A stretch of 64,000 nt of DNA from Oenanthe sinensis (taxonomy: Eukaryota > Streptophyta > Magnoliopsida > Apiales > Apiaceae), in NCBI GenBank assembly GCA_028671895.1, contig JAPMAC010000197.1:5399001-5463000 (forward strand). The letters are read 5' to 3'. This document shows, in pieces, positions 19,348 to 31,422 of the stretch (position 1 is the stretch's first letter; the number at the start of each line of letters is the position of its first letter). Position numbers and translations under genes: made by a program. The notes beneath the pieces were generated by a model. The model searched no databases. It had not been told where the DNA came from and worked only from the letters and a program-made list of their open reading frames with translations.

Positions 19348-22300
19348 CTAGAACAAAAAATCTGTATAAGGAAAAAGAATTATTTCTAACTTGATCTTCT
19401 CAAAGGCTGGATTATTCTTCAAAAATGAATTCAGCATATTCTCCTCCACAACAGCAAGAGCTTCACCAACATATTTCTTCAATTTCTTCATCTCTTCATT
19501 TAAACACTTGATTTGATAGTAAGCAGCTCTCAGAACATTTGCACTACTTTCTTGATCTTTTAAATCCTTCAACATTAGAACATTGACTTTCCCGCTCATA
19601 GGCTGAAATCAAAAGTAATGACCCATACCTTCTTGAAATTTAATTTGATTTTCTTCTACTGGCATGACTTGATCATTTCCTTCAGCATCAACATACTTTA
19701 AAGAAAATTTGCCTATTTGTCGATTTACTTGTCTGTGTAGAGTCAGCTTCCTGTCAATCTCTTTGAATCATTTGTGTGTGACAGCTTCTTTGCTTTTGTT
19801 TACTTCATAAGAAATTTGTAGGAGAAATTTAATATACTATAATTCCTCAGCCTGTTTGAAAAAGATAAAGTTTGACTGACTGATCCATCTTGTAGATCCA
19901 GCTTCTAAGAAGTATACCAACATATCATTTTTCACCTTTTCTGTGCCTCCCTGTCCTTCTTGCATCTTACCTTCAAAAACATTATAAACAATTTTAGCAG
20001 ATACCACTTTATTCAAGTGTTTTTGTATAAGCTTCTCAAACTGCCTATCTGTCAAGGATTGAGGATCCCTGGATAGAGTTGATGTCCTATCAATATCTGA
20101 TTCTTCAAAGCCTCCAAGTCCTCTCTTCTTTTTGGCTCTCAGTTGTAGATTTAATTGACTACATTTCCAGTAAGAAGGTTCTTTGACCTCATCAATGACT
20201 GATCTTTTCTTTTGCTTATCAGAGTCTGGCTTAGACTCTGACTTCCCATGTCTAGTCCTTGACTGGTGTTTTTGAGTTTTTGCTACTCCAGCCATTCTAG
20301 ATTGTTTTTGTTGCACACCACCAGGACCCCTAGGACCATCAGAACTATCACCAGATTCATCATCGTCATCATCTCTTCTCCTTTTAACTCCCTTTTTAGC
20401 TTCCTTGCAAGCCTCATCCTTATTTCTCCTGGAAGAATCACCAACTTGTTTCTCCCCCTTTCTGACATCATCACCACTAGTGACAGCCAAATTTTTTTTC
20501 TCCAGTACAGTTGAAACATTGGCTTGGGCTGCAATGACTGAATCCACTTTGGTGGTTAAGCCTGAAACTGTAGATTGAAGTTGATCTTGATTTGCAGTGA
20601 TCTCAGCAATAGCATCCTTGAAAGCAACTTCTTTGGATAATTGAAGGAAATGAATCCTGTCAAATCTAGTACTGAGAAAAGAAGTGGTATTATCAACACT
20701 AGTAAGTTTAGTTTAAATATGAGAAATGTCTTTGACCACATTTGCTAATTGTTCAACAACATTATCTGTTTCAATGCCAACATCTCTATCAAGTGTTTGA
20801 TCTTCTTCACCGGGATAGTGACCATGTTCTTAGAGAAAAGATTTGTTCTAAAAGGCCTTCAGTCTCTCAGACTGATGAATATTCAAAATACATGCAAATA
20901 TTGCTTTATCATCTATGCCTTTACTTTGTGCAGACTCCCAAGACTGAGGAAACACCTGATCAAAATAGCCAAAAGATGGATTCACTGGTCTATCATCCTC
21001 AGAAGTGCCATCCTCATCAACAGGTTCAATCTTGGTAACTGGAGGTGTAGACTCTGGTGGTGTTGTAGACTCTGAAACTGTAAAAGGGACTATAGACCCT
21101 AACTCCTTCTTAGAGTGATCAGAGTCTGTAGACTCTGGAAGCCTGGCCCTTATTGGCATGATCAAAAGTGGTTCTTCTGACTTCAGTTTTGCAGTCTCAG
21201 CTGGAATAATAGTATCATCCACCAAAGCCTCCATGACTCTTTCTGCTCTTCTAGCCAAAGAATCCGATAAATGATATTGTGGTCTTTGTGTAAATGATTT
21301 TTGTGCAGCTAGAGCCTCCTCCTTTTTGCCAATCTCCATAATTAAGAAGAATGAGTTTTCATCCATCCCCTGCCCCAACTCATTGGATCAACTCTGAGGA
21401 AAATCTTGATCCTAATAAGTAAAGCTAGGTTCAGGATACCCTAATATCTCGTCCTCACAATGAGGTTGGACACCCACTAGGCTCTTTACAACTTTATCTA
21501 CCTCTCCTTTTGCCTGAACTAGTGTCAACCTCTCAATTATTTTTTCTCTCATTTGGATAGGTGCACTCAAAGGTCCTACAGAAGAGGGGGTGAGAAAAAT
21601 TGTAATTTCTTCAATACTTGAACCACCTTGATGGAGGGGTACCCCTTCAAATGTCTGAAGGCTAGAGGTTTCCACCAAGGGGTGAGCATCAATAGACCCT
21701 GAACCCTTACAAGCATCTTCTTTCTTTCTAGAGTCTGTTGGCTCCAGTATCCTAGTCTCAGGGTCTACTCTAGACTCTGACTGCTTCAGTATGACTTCAT
21801 TAGAAGTAAGAGTCTGAGTGTCACCATCTTTGACTGTTGGTGCATAAAACTCCCCCTCAAGGTGGATAGACTCTGATAGAATAGATTGGGTAAATTCTTC
21901 CCGAGCATCCATCAGAGTCTGTCCTCCCATATCACTGGGGTTCCCAACTACATAATTTGGATTTTTCAAGGAGGGCCTAACAGCGTACTCCTCTGCCCCA
22001 CTATCACCCAACCTCTGACGTGGTGGTTCTTGTGTGGGTGAGGCAGACCGAACATCTTTATCACTAGCCACCACTGGTGCACTAGTCCCTTCCTCCAACT
22101 TACTGTCATCTCCTGCTACCTCATGTGGTTCAACCATAGTTAATGCATCCAAGTTGACATTAAGAAAAGTCCTTGCATGGATTGCATAGATGGCCTGGGC
22201 ATAGGTCATGTTGAAGGAATCCTGCAGTTCCCTTGCAATCTTCTGATAGTATGAACCCTTGATTTGATCCAATCTACCTTCATAGGTTGGATAGTGTACT

Positions 22301-24301
22301 TATTGGCCACCTTTCCTACATTTTGGACAAGAAAATCAACCACCTTCCTTGGAAGTGGCTAAATAGTTGAAATCCAATCAATGGCTGTCCTTTAGGTCAC
22401 CCCTTTATCCCAAATTGCTTCATAGTAAAAAACTTGTAGCTCAATCTCAGTTTCTAACTCAGCAACAGACTCTGATTATCTCCTGTTGTGGACTTTAAGC
22501 TTTTTAGGCTCGTGTTTGATTTGCCTTTCAGAGTCTGGCACACCAAGTGCTTTGAGAACTTCATTATTCTTGCCTTCTATGAGCCCAACTGCTATAACTT
22601 GAAATGAAGAGTTGAATATGTAGCTGTAGAGATTTTTGACCACATCTTGTGCAGACATTTGCAGCTCCAATTCCTTCCTCTTCCTAAGGGCTGCATAGGT
22701 TATGAGAAGATCCAAGACTTATTGTTGTGTCTTGTAGAGTTGATGATCTTCAAATGTTTCCACCAATGGATAAAGAAATAGCAGAACCTCATCATGTGGA
22801 GTAATGATTTCATCAATGAGACATGAGGCTGTATCCACTGGCATTCCTTCCCAAAATGTCTCATGATCAGAGCCTAAAGGCATCTTAGACTTTGTTTCAA
22901 CATTAGACTTTGGTTCAATTATTTTCTTGTTTTCAGAGTCTGGCCCTGCAGGAGCCTTGGAAGCATTTGTTTCCTGCAAAATAGGATTAGTAGCAATAAC
23001 AGGCTTGTGTGTGTGTGCAGAATAAGCCTTCCTTAACCTTCTGTACTTCTGAGCAAAAGATTTCTCAGGAGACCCAATTTGAGAATCCTGAGGTGCTTCC
23101 CTAGGTTTATTAGAGTCTGTAGCCTTTTGAGTGTCTACAGACTTGGATTGAAGGTTAGAAATAGGTGTCTTATGACCTTCTTTGAGTAAAGAAAGCCTTT
23201 AAACCATCTATTTCTCTAAGGGATTGAGATCCTCATCACTTGGCTCATCTACCAGCCTTGATTGTACTAATTTTCTCCTCTTTATAACTGGTGCCTGTTG
23301 AGAGACACCAGAGGTTTGTTTCTTTTTGGTTTTTGGTTTAGAAGATTGTTTAGGTGAAAGGGATTTGGTTACTTGGGTAGGTGCAGGGAGGTTCTCCATT
23401 ACTTGTTCATGCACCATTTCACCACAAAAAAATGAAGCATTGTAGATGAAAAGTTTATAGTTGGAGAGTTTTACCTGCATTACCTGTGGATATGTAATGA
23501 CATGTAGACTCTTCTTCTTGTCATCTATTCTCTTGATGTCAGAGAATATCCTCCTTTGTTTCTTATATGCCTGCACACAATAATCATCTGCAAGCTTTGC
23601 AGACATGTCAGGAATGAAGTGGTTCAAGAGAAGCATAAAAAATCTATGATAGTAGATTTTCTTTCTACCCTTTTGCACATTGTTTAATTTAGCTCCGATT
23701 TGAGTGAGCAACATATCACCAATGTTTATCACTTTGACAAATAGGAGATTGTGACCAATTTGATAAGTAATAAAAGTAATGGCATCAAAACCACTGCATT
23801 TACTAGTAAAGCATTTAGCAATTTGATAAAAAAAAAAGACCACTCTTTCCTCAAATATGGCCTAGTTAATTTACTCATATTTTCTAGACTAGCAGAGTAA
23901 CCTAGTGATTTAAACATTTCTTTAATTTTAGCATCAGAAACAGTTTCATCAAAAGGTTATTTAACAGGTAATTTAAACACATAATTAATTACATCTGTAG
24001 TGACATCAAAAGTAAGGCCACCAAAAATAAACATAATCTTACCTGGTTGATCCTGAGAAGGATCAAGTACCTGGGCTGAACTTCAAGCTTGAGAGACAAC
24101 ATCCATATGAATCACTGGAGATGCCTTGAGAATGTAGCTCAGCTCAGACTGCTCCAAAATGTCCATGACCGGGTAGTAGTCAGCATCCACCCCTTTCTTA
24201 TCTCCAAGAGCTACAACATGGTTTGTGGTCTTGAATTCAAAATCCCCAAATGTGTAGGCGATTGTCTTGGGTCCTCTCATGACAGTTGAGATAGCAACCA
24301 T
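19348..24301 (-). pseudogene. Sire-1 envelope-like ORF, very long and broken
   Basis: Starts at ATG 24301 (MVAISTVMRGPKTIAY), downstream of RNase H and the spacer. Readable blocks are 24301-24083, 23917-23208 (FKSLGYSAS, then KEWSFFF and a hydrophobic FFMLLLNHF), 22979-22476, 22272-21412, 21378-20848, 20547-19837 (lysine/arginine-rich, with KKGVKRRRDDDDDE) and 19599-19348 (a likely coiled coil, NEEMKKLKKYVGE). Blocks are separated by stops and frame changes. The middle is serine-, glutamate- and proline-rich. Total span is about 1650 codons, roughly twice what I expect for sirevirus envelope-like ORFs. I cannot point to a clear signal peptide or fusion peptide. The word AGACTCTGA occurs many times in this coding sequence. 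Function unknown. Confidence 0.75.
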
Positions 24302-24804
24302 TGAATTTGAGTTGAAAGTGATGAAAGTGCTTGAAGAAATTTGCTAGGAATCGTGAAAAGCTCTGTGAATACTTCTGCCTTAGAAAATAATTTGCAATAA
24401 ACAAGTGAGTAAATTGTATGAGAATTTTTTATTTTGTTTAAGTTTCATACAATGCACACGAGTCTACAACCTATTGCCAGTCAAAAGTAATTATTACCAC
24501 ATTTTCAAGTCATTTGAAAAGTTTAAACGTAATCAGAGTCTATAGGCGCGAATATTAACCATTTTAGGGTCTAGGTACCAAAACATTTTCAGGGTCTACA
24601 GACTCGTCAGAGTCTACAGACTCGTCAGAGACTACAGACTCGTCAGAGACTACAGACTCGTCAGAGTCTACAGACTCGTCAGAGTCTAGGAGTTAGACTC
24701 TGTCAAGATACAGTACTTCAAAAATTTTGTAAGAGCAATTCATAGTTTGAGAAATCAGGGACTATAATTAAAGTACATACTTTGCTTCCATTAAGATTGA
24801 ATAC
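24302..24804 (-). other. Sire-1 pol-env spacer
   Basis: Noncoding stretch between the pol stop (24805) and the envelope-like ATG (24301). It holds the 18 bp tandem repeat at 24599-24688 and single AGACTCTG-type words on both sides (24535, 24693). Confidence 0.8.
24599..24688. repeat. 18 bp tandem repeat, five units
   Basis: Unit CAGACTCGTCAGAGTCTA; two units have GAGACT for GAGTCT. Each unit is itself an imperfect palindrome of AGACTC and GAGTCT. No spacer between units, so this is not a CRISPR array. Confidence 0.95.
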
Positions 24805-26283
24805 TTACATATTTAACATACCTAATTCACCTACCAGTCTAAGAAAGGTAAATTCATCAAATGGTTTGGTTAATATGTCTGCAATCTTATTGTTAGTTGA
24901 AATATAATGAAGTGTCACAGTACCATTCTCAACATGTTCTCTAATAAAATGATACCTAACATTTATGTGCTTTATTCTGGAATTTTGGATTGGATTCTCT
25001 GTAATTTTAATAGCACTTGTATTGTCATAATACATAGGAATATTTGATAAAGATAGTCCATAATCAAGTAACTTATTTTTCATCCACAAAATTTGAGCTC
25101 AACAACTTCCAGCTTCTATGTATTCAGCCTCAGCGGTTGAGGTTGAAACTGTTTGTTGTTTCTTGCTAAACCAAGAAATTAACATGTTGCCAAGAAATTG
25201 GCATTGACCTGTTTTGCTTTTTCTATCCACTTTGCATACTACATGGTCAGAGTCTGAATAACCAGTTAGTGAAAAATTTGATTCTCTAGGATACCAAAGT
25301 CCTAGTGTTTCTGCACCCTTGAGATATCTAAAAATTCTCTTTATAGCTAATAATGTGATTCTCTTACGTCAGCCTGAAATCTAGCAAACAGGCATATTAC
25401 AAACATTATATCTGGTCTACTTGCAGTTAAATATAGCAATGAGCCAATCATACTTCTATAGCTAGTGTTGTTAACCTTCTTACCCTTTGGGTCAGAGTCT
25501 AGCTTAGTGGTTGTTGACATTGGATTTTTGGTAGTTGCACAGTCTTGCATATCAAACTTCTTCAATAGGTCTTTCACATATTTTGATTGATTGATGAAGA
25601 TTCCATCATCATTCTGTTTGACTTGAAGTCCCAAAAAGAAGTTTAACTCTCTCATCATGCTCATTTCATATTTTGAATGCATTAATTTGATAAACTTTTT
25701 ACAAAGATTTTCATTAGTAGAACTAAAAATAATATAATCAACATAAATCTGAACAAGCAAAATATCACCTTTATATTTTATAATAAAGAGAGTTTTGTCA
25801 ATGGTGCCTCTTATGAATTCATTTTCAAGAAGAAATTTTGATAGAGTTTCATACCATGGTCTAGGTGCTTGCTTCAATCCATATAGTGCCTTGTCTAACC
25901 TGTAAACATGTTTAGGAAACTTTGGATCAACAAATCCTGGTGGCTGCTTCACATAGACTTCTTCGTCCAATTTCCCATTCAGGAAGGCACTTTTCACATC
26001 CATTTGATACACCTTGAATTTTGAATGATCTGCAAATACAAGAAACATTATGATTGCTTCCAATCTTGCTACTAGTGTAAAAGTTTAATCATAATCAATT
26101 CCTTCCTCCTGAGAGTATCCTTTTGCAACAAGCCTTGCTTTGTTTCTAATTACAATCACATTTTCATCAAGCTTGTTTCTGAATACCCATTTGGCTCCAA
26201 TAGTTGATCTATCTCTATGTCTTGGTACAAGTTTCCACACTTTATTTCTCTCAAATTCATTCAATTCTTCTTGCATTGCAATG
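24805..26283 (-). pseudogene. Sire-1 pol: reverse transcriptase and RNase H
   Basis: RT starts MQEELNEFERNKVWKLVP, then WVFRNKLDE, KVYQMDVKSAFLNGKLDEEVY and ALYGLKQAPRPWYETL. The catalytic motif reads YVDY instead of YVDD, so one metal-binding aspartate is lost. A nonsense TAA lies at 26082-26084 (GIDYD then stop). A frame change occurs near 25347, and a TGA interrupts the AGSC region of RNase H near 25099. RNase H shows GYSDSDH, STAEAEY, YDNTSAIKI and ADILTKPFDE and ends GMLNM. Dead by several independent lesions. Confidence 0.9.
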
Positions 26284-27168
26284 ATCCAATCAGGGTCTTA
26301 TAATGCTTCCTCAACTTTCTTATGTTCATTCTTTGAGAGAAAACAACTAAAAAGACATTCAGTTTGAGTGGCTGCTCTAGTTTATATACCACTCTTAGGA
26401 TCCCTAATTATCAAATGAGGAGTGTGGTCCCTTGTCCATTTTCTAGCTGGTGGAAGATTGATTTTTGAACTTGAAGCTCCCCCTAAATCATTGGCATTTC
26501 CTGTTTGTGAGTGAAATTCAAATGAAGAAGCTCCCCATGAGTTGTTTGTTTCTGAGAATAATTCAGATTTTCTCCAAGAAAAATAGCTTCATCAGCTTTG
26601 GTTTCAAATTTGCTCAGATTTTCTGGATGTACTTTTAGTACAACACACTTGTACCCAAATATGTGAAAATGCTTCACACTTAGCTTCTTGTTCTTCACCA
26701 TTTCATATGGAGTTACTCAATGCACATTAATCAATGTATAATTTTTAGTGAAACATGCTGTACTTACTGCCTCAGCCCAAAAATACACTGGTAATTTAGA
26801 CTCTACCAACATTGTTCTGGAAGCTTCAATGAGTGTTCTATTCTTTCTCTCCACAACTCCATTTTGTTGGGGTGTTCCTGGTGCAGAAAATTGTTGAGCA
26901 ATTCCCTTTAATGCACAGTATTCCTCCATTGTTGCATTCTTGAATTCAGTACCATTGTCACTCCTTAAAACTCTGATTTTTTTCTTTGATTTTGTTTCCA
27001 GAAAAGTGATATGGTCTGCTATGTGTTGTGAAGCTTCATCCTTTGAATTTAGAAAGAAAACCCATGTGAATATTATGAAATCATCTACAATGACAAGAGC
27101 ATATTTCTTTTTTTAATAGACATTACATTTACTGGACCAAATAAATCAAGATGTAATAAATAAAAGGG
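26284..27168 (-). pseudogene. Sire-1 pol: integrase core and linker
   Basis: Readable parts are MEEYCALKGIAQQFSAPGTP with GVVERKNRTLIEASRTML (the E of the triad) at 26929-26717, and KNKKLSVKHFHIFGYK at 26701-26483. The N-terminal half (26930-27168) still shows LDLFGPVN-like and GTEF-like sequence but with stops and frame changes. A linker to RT at 26284-26480 includes the WTRDHTPHLIIRDP-like stretch. Confidence 0.8.
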
Positions 27169-27771
27169 TTAAGAAATTGTGTTTATTGTCTTGCTCTTGA
27201 AAGATATTTTATTTTGCTTTCCAAGTTGACATGCTTCACAAAGTCCATCTTGTAAAAAATCAACCTGTGGTATTCCTCTCACAAGATTCTGTTTAACCAA
27301 TTTGTTGAGGGTTTTGAAGTTGATGTGAGACAATTTCTTGTGCCATTTCCAGCTTTCTTCAGTAGAGGCCTTGCTGTATAAACATGTGATTTCATTATGT
27401 ATGCAATCCTTCAAGCTGGCTTCATAAATGTTACCATGTCTGTGTCCTTTGAAAACCACAATTCTTGTTTCTTTGTGAGTCACAAGACACTCTTTGTTAT
27501 CAAAGCCAGTATGGTAACCCTTATCTCCAAGTTGACTTATACTGATTAAATTGTGTTTCAAGCCATCAACTAGAGCTACTTCTTCAATGATGATATTTCC
27601 AAGTACAATCTTGCCATATCCCAGTGTTTGTCCTTTGTTGTCATCTCCAAAGGAGACTTCTGGGCCAACCATTTCCACAAAGTCTGTAAGCTGGGATTTC
27701 TTTCTAGTCATGTGTCCGGAGCATCCACTGTCCAGGATTACGGATATTTTTTTCTCCCTAGTACCCTCCAT
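27169..27771 (-). pseudogene. Sire-1 protease and GAG-pre-integrase domain
   Basis: A 200-codon open stretch. The protease motif is VILDSGCSGHMT with the active-site DSG present. It continues with SFGDDNKGQTLGYG, the sirevirus-typical GLKHNLISISQL, and the zinc motif WHKKLSHINF ... CEACQLGK. A stop at 27169 separates it from the integrase core. It is the best preserved part of Sire-1 pol. Confidence 0.88.
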
Positions 27772-27782
27772 ACATAAAGCAA

Positions 27783-28817
27783 CTAGTTAGATGTTTTGGG
27801 GATCCAAACTATTTTGGATCCTTTCTTACTAACTTTGGGTGAAACAGGTTTAGATTTGTTGACTGTTGTTTTACCTGTCTCCTCTGTTACTTTAGACTCT
27901 GGTGGAGTCTTAACAGTGTCATACCAACCTTTATCAATTGAAGATTTTAGCTTATAAAAATTGTAATACAAATCATGATAGTCCCTACACATATAAATAG
28001 AATGAAATATTCTACCACAGTGATAACAGGGCTTCTGTGGAATGTAGTGACTTTTCAGAGTCTGTGAAGGACTAAACTCTGATTTCTTCTCAATCTTTGT
28101 TTTACATTCCTGACCTAAGTGGTTATGGTTTCCACATCTATAACACTTCTTTCTAGGAGCACCAGGATCCTTTTGATAATTGTTCGCCTTATTAATGCCT
28201 TCCTTATCATTCCTGTTCCTCTTAGTCTTGGTAGACTCTGATAAGTTCTCTAGCCTTTCTTTTAACTTAGACTTAGACAAGTACCCTATGTTTATATTTT
28301 TCTTAGACTTATTTACTCCTGTTTCATCTGTCTTTTTGTCAACAACAGGGGGACTATTGATAGATGATTTTGTGATTTCAGTCTTTTCTTTAGGGGTCAC
28401 AAACTTAACAGGAACAAATGTACTTTTATCATTAGTTTTATCAATTTGACTAACTTCATTTCTATCATTCTCAATAATAGATATTTTGCCTTGATTCATG
28501 TCATAGCCTAGACCAGCAGTTTGACATATATTTTGGTTGTTGAGAATTTCTTGAACTTTTCTACCAGAGTTTGTCCAAACTTTAAACTTGAGTCTTTCTT
28601 CTTCTAGTTCTTTCCTAACATAGTCATAGGCTTTCAAGACTTCAGTGTAGTTGTGACTATGTTTTTCAGAATCCTTTTTGTATTGTTCCATTGACTTTAA
28701 CTCAGACTCTAGATGATTATTCCTATTTTTCAAGGTTAAGTTTTCTTCTCTTAACCTTTCACTTTCACTAGTGAGAGACCTAAAATTTGTCAGTATATTA
28801 TTAATCTCTCTTTTCAC
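27783..28817 (-). pseudogene. Sire-1 gag, C-terminal half with two Cys/His motifs
   Basis: An open stretch of 344 codons. The first 90 residues are a predicted coiled coil (SESERLREENLTLKNRNN and following). A GLGYDMNQGK motif is the counterpart of VGIGFEYN in Sire-3. Two Cys/His motifs follow, CYRCGNHNHLGQEC and CYHCGRIFHSIYMC, both complete CCHC patterns. It ends just upstream of the protease block with a stop. Gag of this lineage would form particles and bind RNA. The AGACTCTGA word or its complement occurs here at 27894, 28055, 28231 and 28702. Confidence 0.85.
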
Positions 28818-28838
28818 TATTGGTAAATCATCAGAATC

Positions 28839-30046
28839 TTAAGTAAGTAAGGATTCAGGAGTGAAGATTGATACCTGAGTTTTAGGAGATGAAGGTTCTT
28901 TGGGAGATTGTAATTTTCTTGAGGAGGATGCCATCAATGCTAGATTTTTATAATCAATTTCATCCTCTGAGCTTGAATCTACCCAATCCTTTCCAGTTGA
29001 TAGAAGTGCCTTCCCTTTTCCTTGACTCTTGAACTTTCTCCATTCACTAGCAAAGTGTCCCAGTATTCCACAGTTGAAACACTTGACTTTTGCTTTGTCA
29101 AGTTTGATTATTGTGCTCTTGCTCTTCTCAACATTTTCATCTTCCTTCTTGAATGATAGCCTCTTGCTAAATTTTCCAGTTCTTTTGTTAAATTTCATTC
29201 TTTTGAATTTCTTTTGCAAACATAGTCATCATTTGAATTAGATCAATCTCTTCATCAAAATAAGAGTCTGTGTCAGTAGACTCTGACTCCTCAACAGCTT
29301 TACCATTCTTCTTTGAATTATCCATGTTGTTCTTTTTCAGACTCTATTAAGAGTGCCACAGATTTTGTCTTCATAGATTTCTTATTCTTTCTCTGTTGTA
29401 TCTCTAAATCATATGTCTTGAGTCTGCCATACAATTCATCTAGAGTTAATTTATCCAAATCTCTAGCTTCTCTTATGGCTGTAGTTTTGTTCTCCTACTC
29501 TTCAGGAAGTGCTATTAGAAACTCGGTATTTGTATCTTCAGAATCATAAACCTTACCAAGCATAGCCATCTCATTCAGGAGTTTTGTGAACCTATCATAC
29601 ATCTCAGTAATAGATTCTCAAGAGTTTGCTTTAATGTACTCATACTCCGGAATTAGCTGAGACCTAGCATTCTTCTTGACATCCTTAGTCCCTTGACAAT
29701 GCACTTCAAGTATTGTCCACATCTCCTTGGCAGTTTTGCATGATATGACACAGTTTGTAAGAACAGAATCCAAACTGTTAAAGAGAATGTTTATGACTTT
29801 TGCCTCCTTAAGGACATTTTCCTTGTCCTCATTTGACCATTCAGCCTTTGGTTTCTCAATGAGGTGTTCTTCAGTTATTTTGTCTTCCTCATTGATTTGA
29901 GGCACTATCTTTAAGGGCACAAAGATAGTGGGTGTATTGTCAGGGTCTGTAGCTTCCAGATGGTGCAGCATCTTAACCTTCCAGTGGGTGTATTTGTTTC
30001 TCTTAAGCATATGAATCTTAGAATTTCCATCATTGTTTCCAGACAT
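28839..30046 (-). pseudogene. Sire-1 gag, N-terminal half
   Basis: Starts at ATG 30046 (MSGNNDGNSKIHMLKRNKY), 23 bp downstream of the PBS end on the minus strand. The UBN2-type gag core has YTHWKVKMLHHLEA, SLDSVLTNCVISCKTAKEMW and the LEVHCQGT stretch. A stop at 29618 breaks it after 142 codons; further stops and frame changes follow to 29219. 29219-28839 carries a knuckle written CFNCGILGHFASEW, in which the last cysteine is replaced by tryptophan. A stop separates it from the next gag block. Confidence 0.85.
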
Positions 30047-30068
30047 CTTTGATCGATTTTAAACTTTA

Positions 30069-30083
30069 GGCTCTAATACCAAT
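30069..30083 (-). other. Primer-binding site of Sire-1
   Basis: ATTGGTATTAGAGCC on the minus strand, right after the 5' LTR end. Fits the initiator-methionine tRNA 3' end with one change from TGGTATCAGAGC. Confidence 0.88.
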
Positions 30084-30374
30084 TGTTTTCCCAGTTGCAC
30101 AAGTAGAAGGGGGGTTGAATACTTGTGTGCTTTTTCTGCCTGATTAAAATCAACTCAATATGTATTAAAGATTGGAATTAAGAAAAAAGATGAAAACACA
30201 AAGATATGAATAACAACTATTTGTTTTATTGATGTATAAAAACAAACTCTCCTAATGTGTACACAAACCCTAGCAGCTTCTCTGTGTGTTTCACGACAAC
30301 TCTCTCTATCTCTATGCTCTCAAAAACTTTTACTGATTTCAGACTATTGACTCTTTTTAATTAGGTTACATAGA

Positions 30375-30388
30375 GTCTTTATATAGAG
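30375..30388 (-). promoter_or_regulatory. Sire-1 5' LTR TATA box
   Basis: CTCTATATAAAGAC on the minus strand, unchanged between the two LTRs. It would start the genomic RNA toward the PBS at 30083. Confidence 0.65.
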
Positions 30389-30568
30389 AGCTACCTATCA
30401 ACTAATAATAGAAAACAAATTACAATATGAATATAATTCCTAATTATTAGCTGACAGTTTCCTTCTTCAATTTTCCTTCCTTCCCATAACATATCTGCAA
30501 TATCTTTAGCTTTATCTTCGAAGACTTCTCTTATCTATGATCACCTTCTAAATTCATCTTTGACTTCA

Positions 30569-30714
30569 TAGACTCTGAAATCTTCAGACTCTGCTAGACT
30601 ATAGACCCTGATGGACTATAGACTATGATCGTTTGTAGACTTTGACAGATTGTAGACTCCGATAGTCTATAGACTCTGATCACCTCCTAGACTCTGATCT
30701 TCAGCTAGACTCTA
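30569..30714. repeat. AGACTCTGA word array in Sire-1 5' LTR
   Basis: Counterpart of 18966-19111, with some copies mutated to AGACCCTGA, AGACTATGA or AGACTTTGA. It lies upstream of the TATA box. Confidence 0.88.
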
Positions 30715-30867
30715 GTTTCACTTTTTACAGAAAATCTTCATAGTACAAGAATGTAGACTAACTAGACTCTGATTATAAAATTTCAGACACTAGAAAGATT
30801 TATTACAAATAAGCTATGCTAAATCCTGTTCTAATATTTTGTACATCAAATGAATAAATTCCTAACA

Positions 30868-30872
30868 TAGTG
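30868..30872. repeat. Target-site duplication of Sire-1, right copy
   Basis: TAGTG, against GAGTG at 18475-18479. Confidence 0.7.
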
Positions 30873-31422
30873 CTTTTGTGTGTAACTCTCCTTAGCTTCC
30901 TTTTTGACAATCCTCACACAATCCTTCTTGATAGAATTCAAGTTGAGAAAGCCCATTCACCAAATCTCTCTTTATTAGATAATCCATTGGTTTGAAGTTC
31001 AAATGGGAAAGTTTCTTGTGCCACAGCCAACTTTCAGATGTAGAAGCCTTACTGTAAAAACATTAGACTTTGTCTTTTGTTACAGAGTCCAAGTCAGCTA
31101 TGTAGAGACTTCCTTTTCTTACTCCTTAAAGAGTTTCTTCTCATGTCTTCTTGTTGACAATGGATCATCTATCTTGATCAAAACCAACTTTGAAACCTCT
31201 TTCACAAAATTGAGTGACACTCAACAAATAGTGCTTCAAACCATTCACTAGAGCAATTTTCTCTATTTTGAAATTTCCAACTTCCAGTATGCTATATCCC
31301 ATTGTGAAACCAATGTTGTTGTCACCAAATATTACACAAGGGCCATCCATCTCCTTGAACTGTGATAATAGGGCTTTATCACCTGTCATGTGTCCTGAGC
31401 ATCTACTGTCAATGATCCACAT
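30868..31422 (-). pseudogene. Sire-2 protease and GAG-pre-integrase domain
   Basis: Starts MWIIDSRCSGHMTGDKALL. The protease motif is DSR instead of DSG, so the active site is damaged. IIFGDNN-like and GLKHYLLSVTQF follow. After a stop near 31165 the GAG-pre-integrase part reads SWLWHKKLSHLNF and GLCEDCQKGS, then an in-frame stop, up to the Sire-1 junction. It continues as integrase at 18479 with the reading picked up on the other side. Confidence 0.85.

Larger units (their letters stand above)
18480..30867 (-). mobile_element. Sire-1, complete Sirevirus-type copia element (12.4 kb)
   Basis: Two LTRs (18480-19266 and 30084-30867), PBS, gag, protease, integrase, RT, RNase H, repeat spacer, long envelope-like ORF and polypurine tract are all in the expected order on the minus strand. 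It is inserted in pol of Sire-2; the Sire-2 reading resumes on the other side. The LTRs differ at many positions by eye, so insertion is not recent. All coding parts are broken. Confidence 0.93.
30084..30867 (-). mobile_element. Sire-1 5' LTR
   Basis: 784 bp from TG at 30084 to CA at 30867. It matches 18480-19266 over its whole length with scattered substitutions. TATA box at 30375-30388 and word array at 30569-30714. Confidence 0.93.

Noticed and set aside
24599..24688. CRISPR-like short repeats
   Set aside because: The 18 bp units are directly adjacent with no spacers, and the context is a plant retrotransposon.
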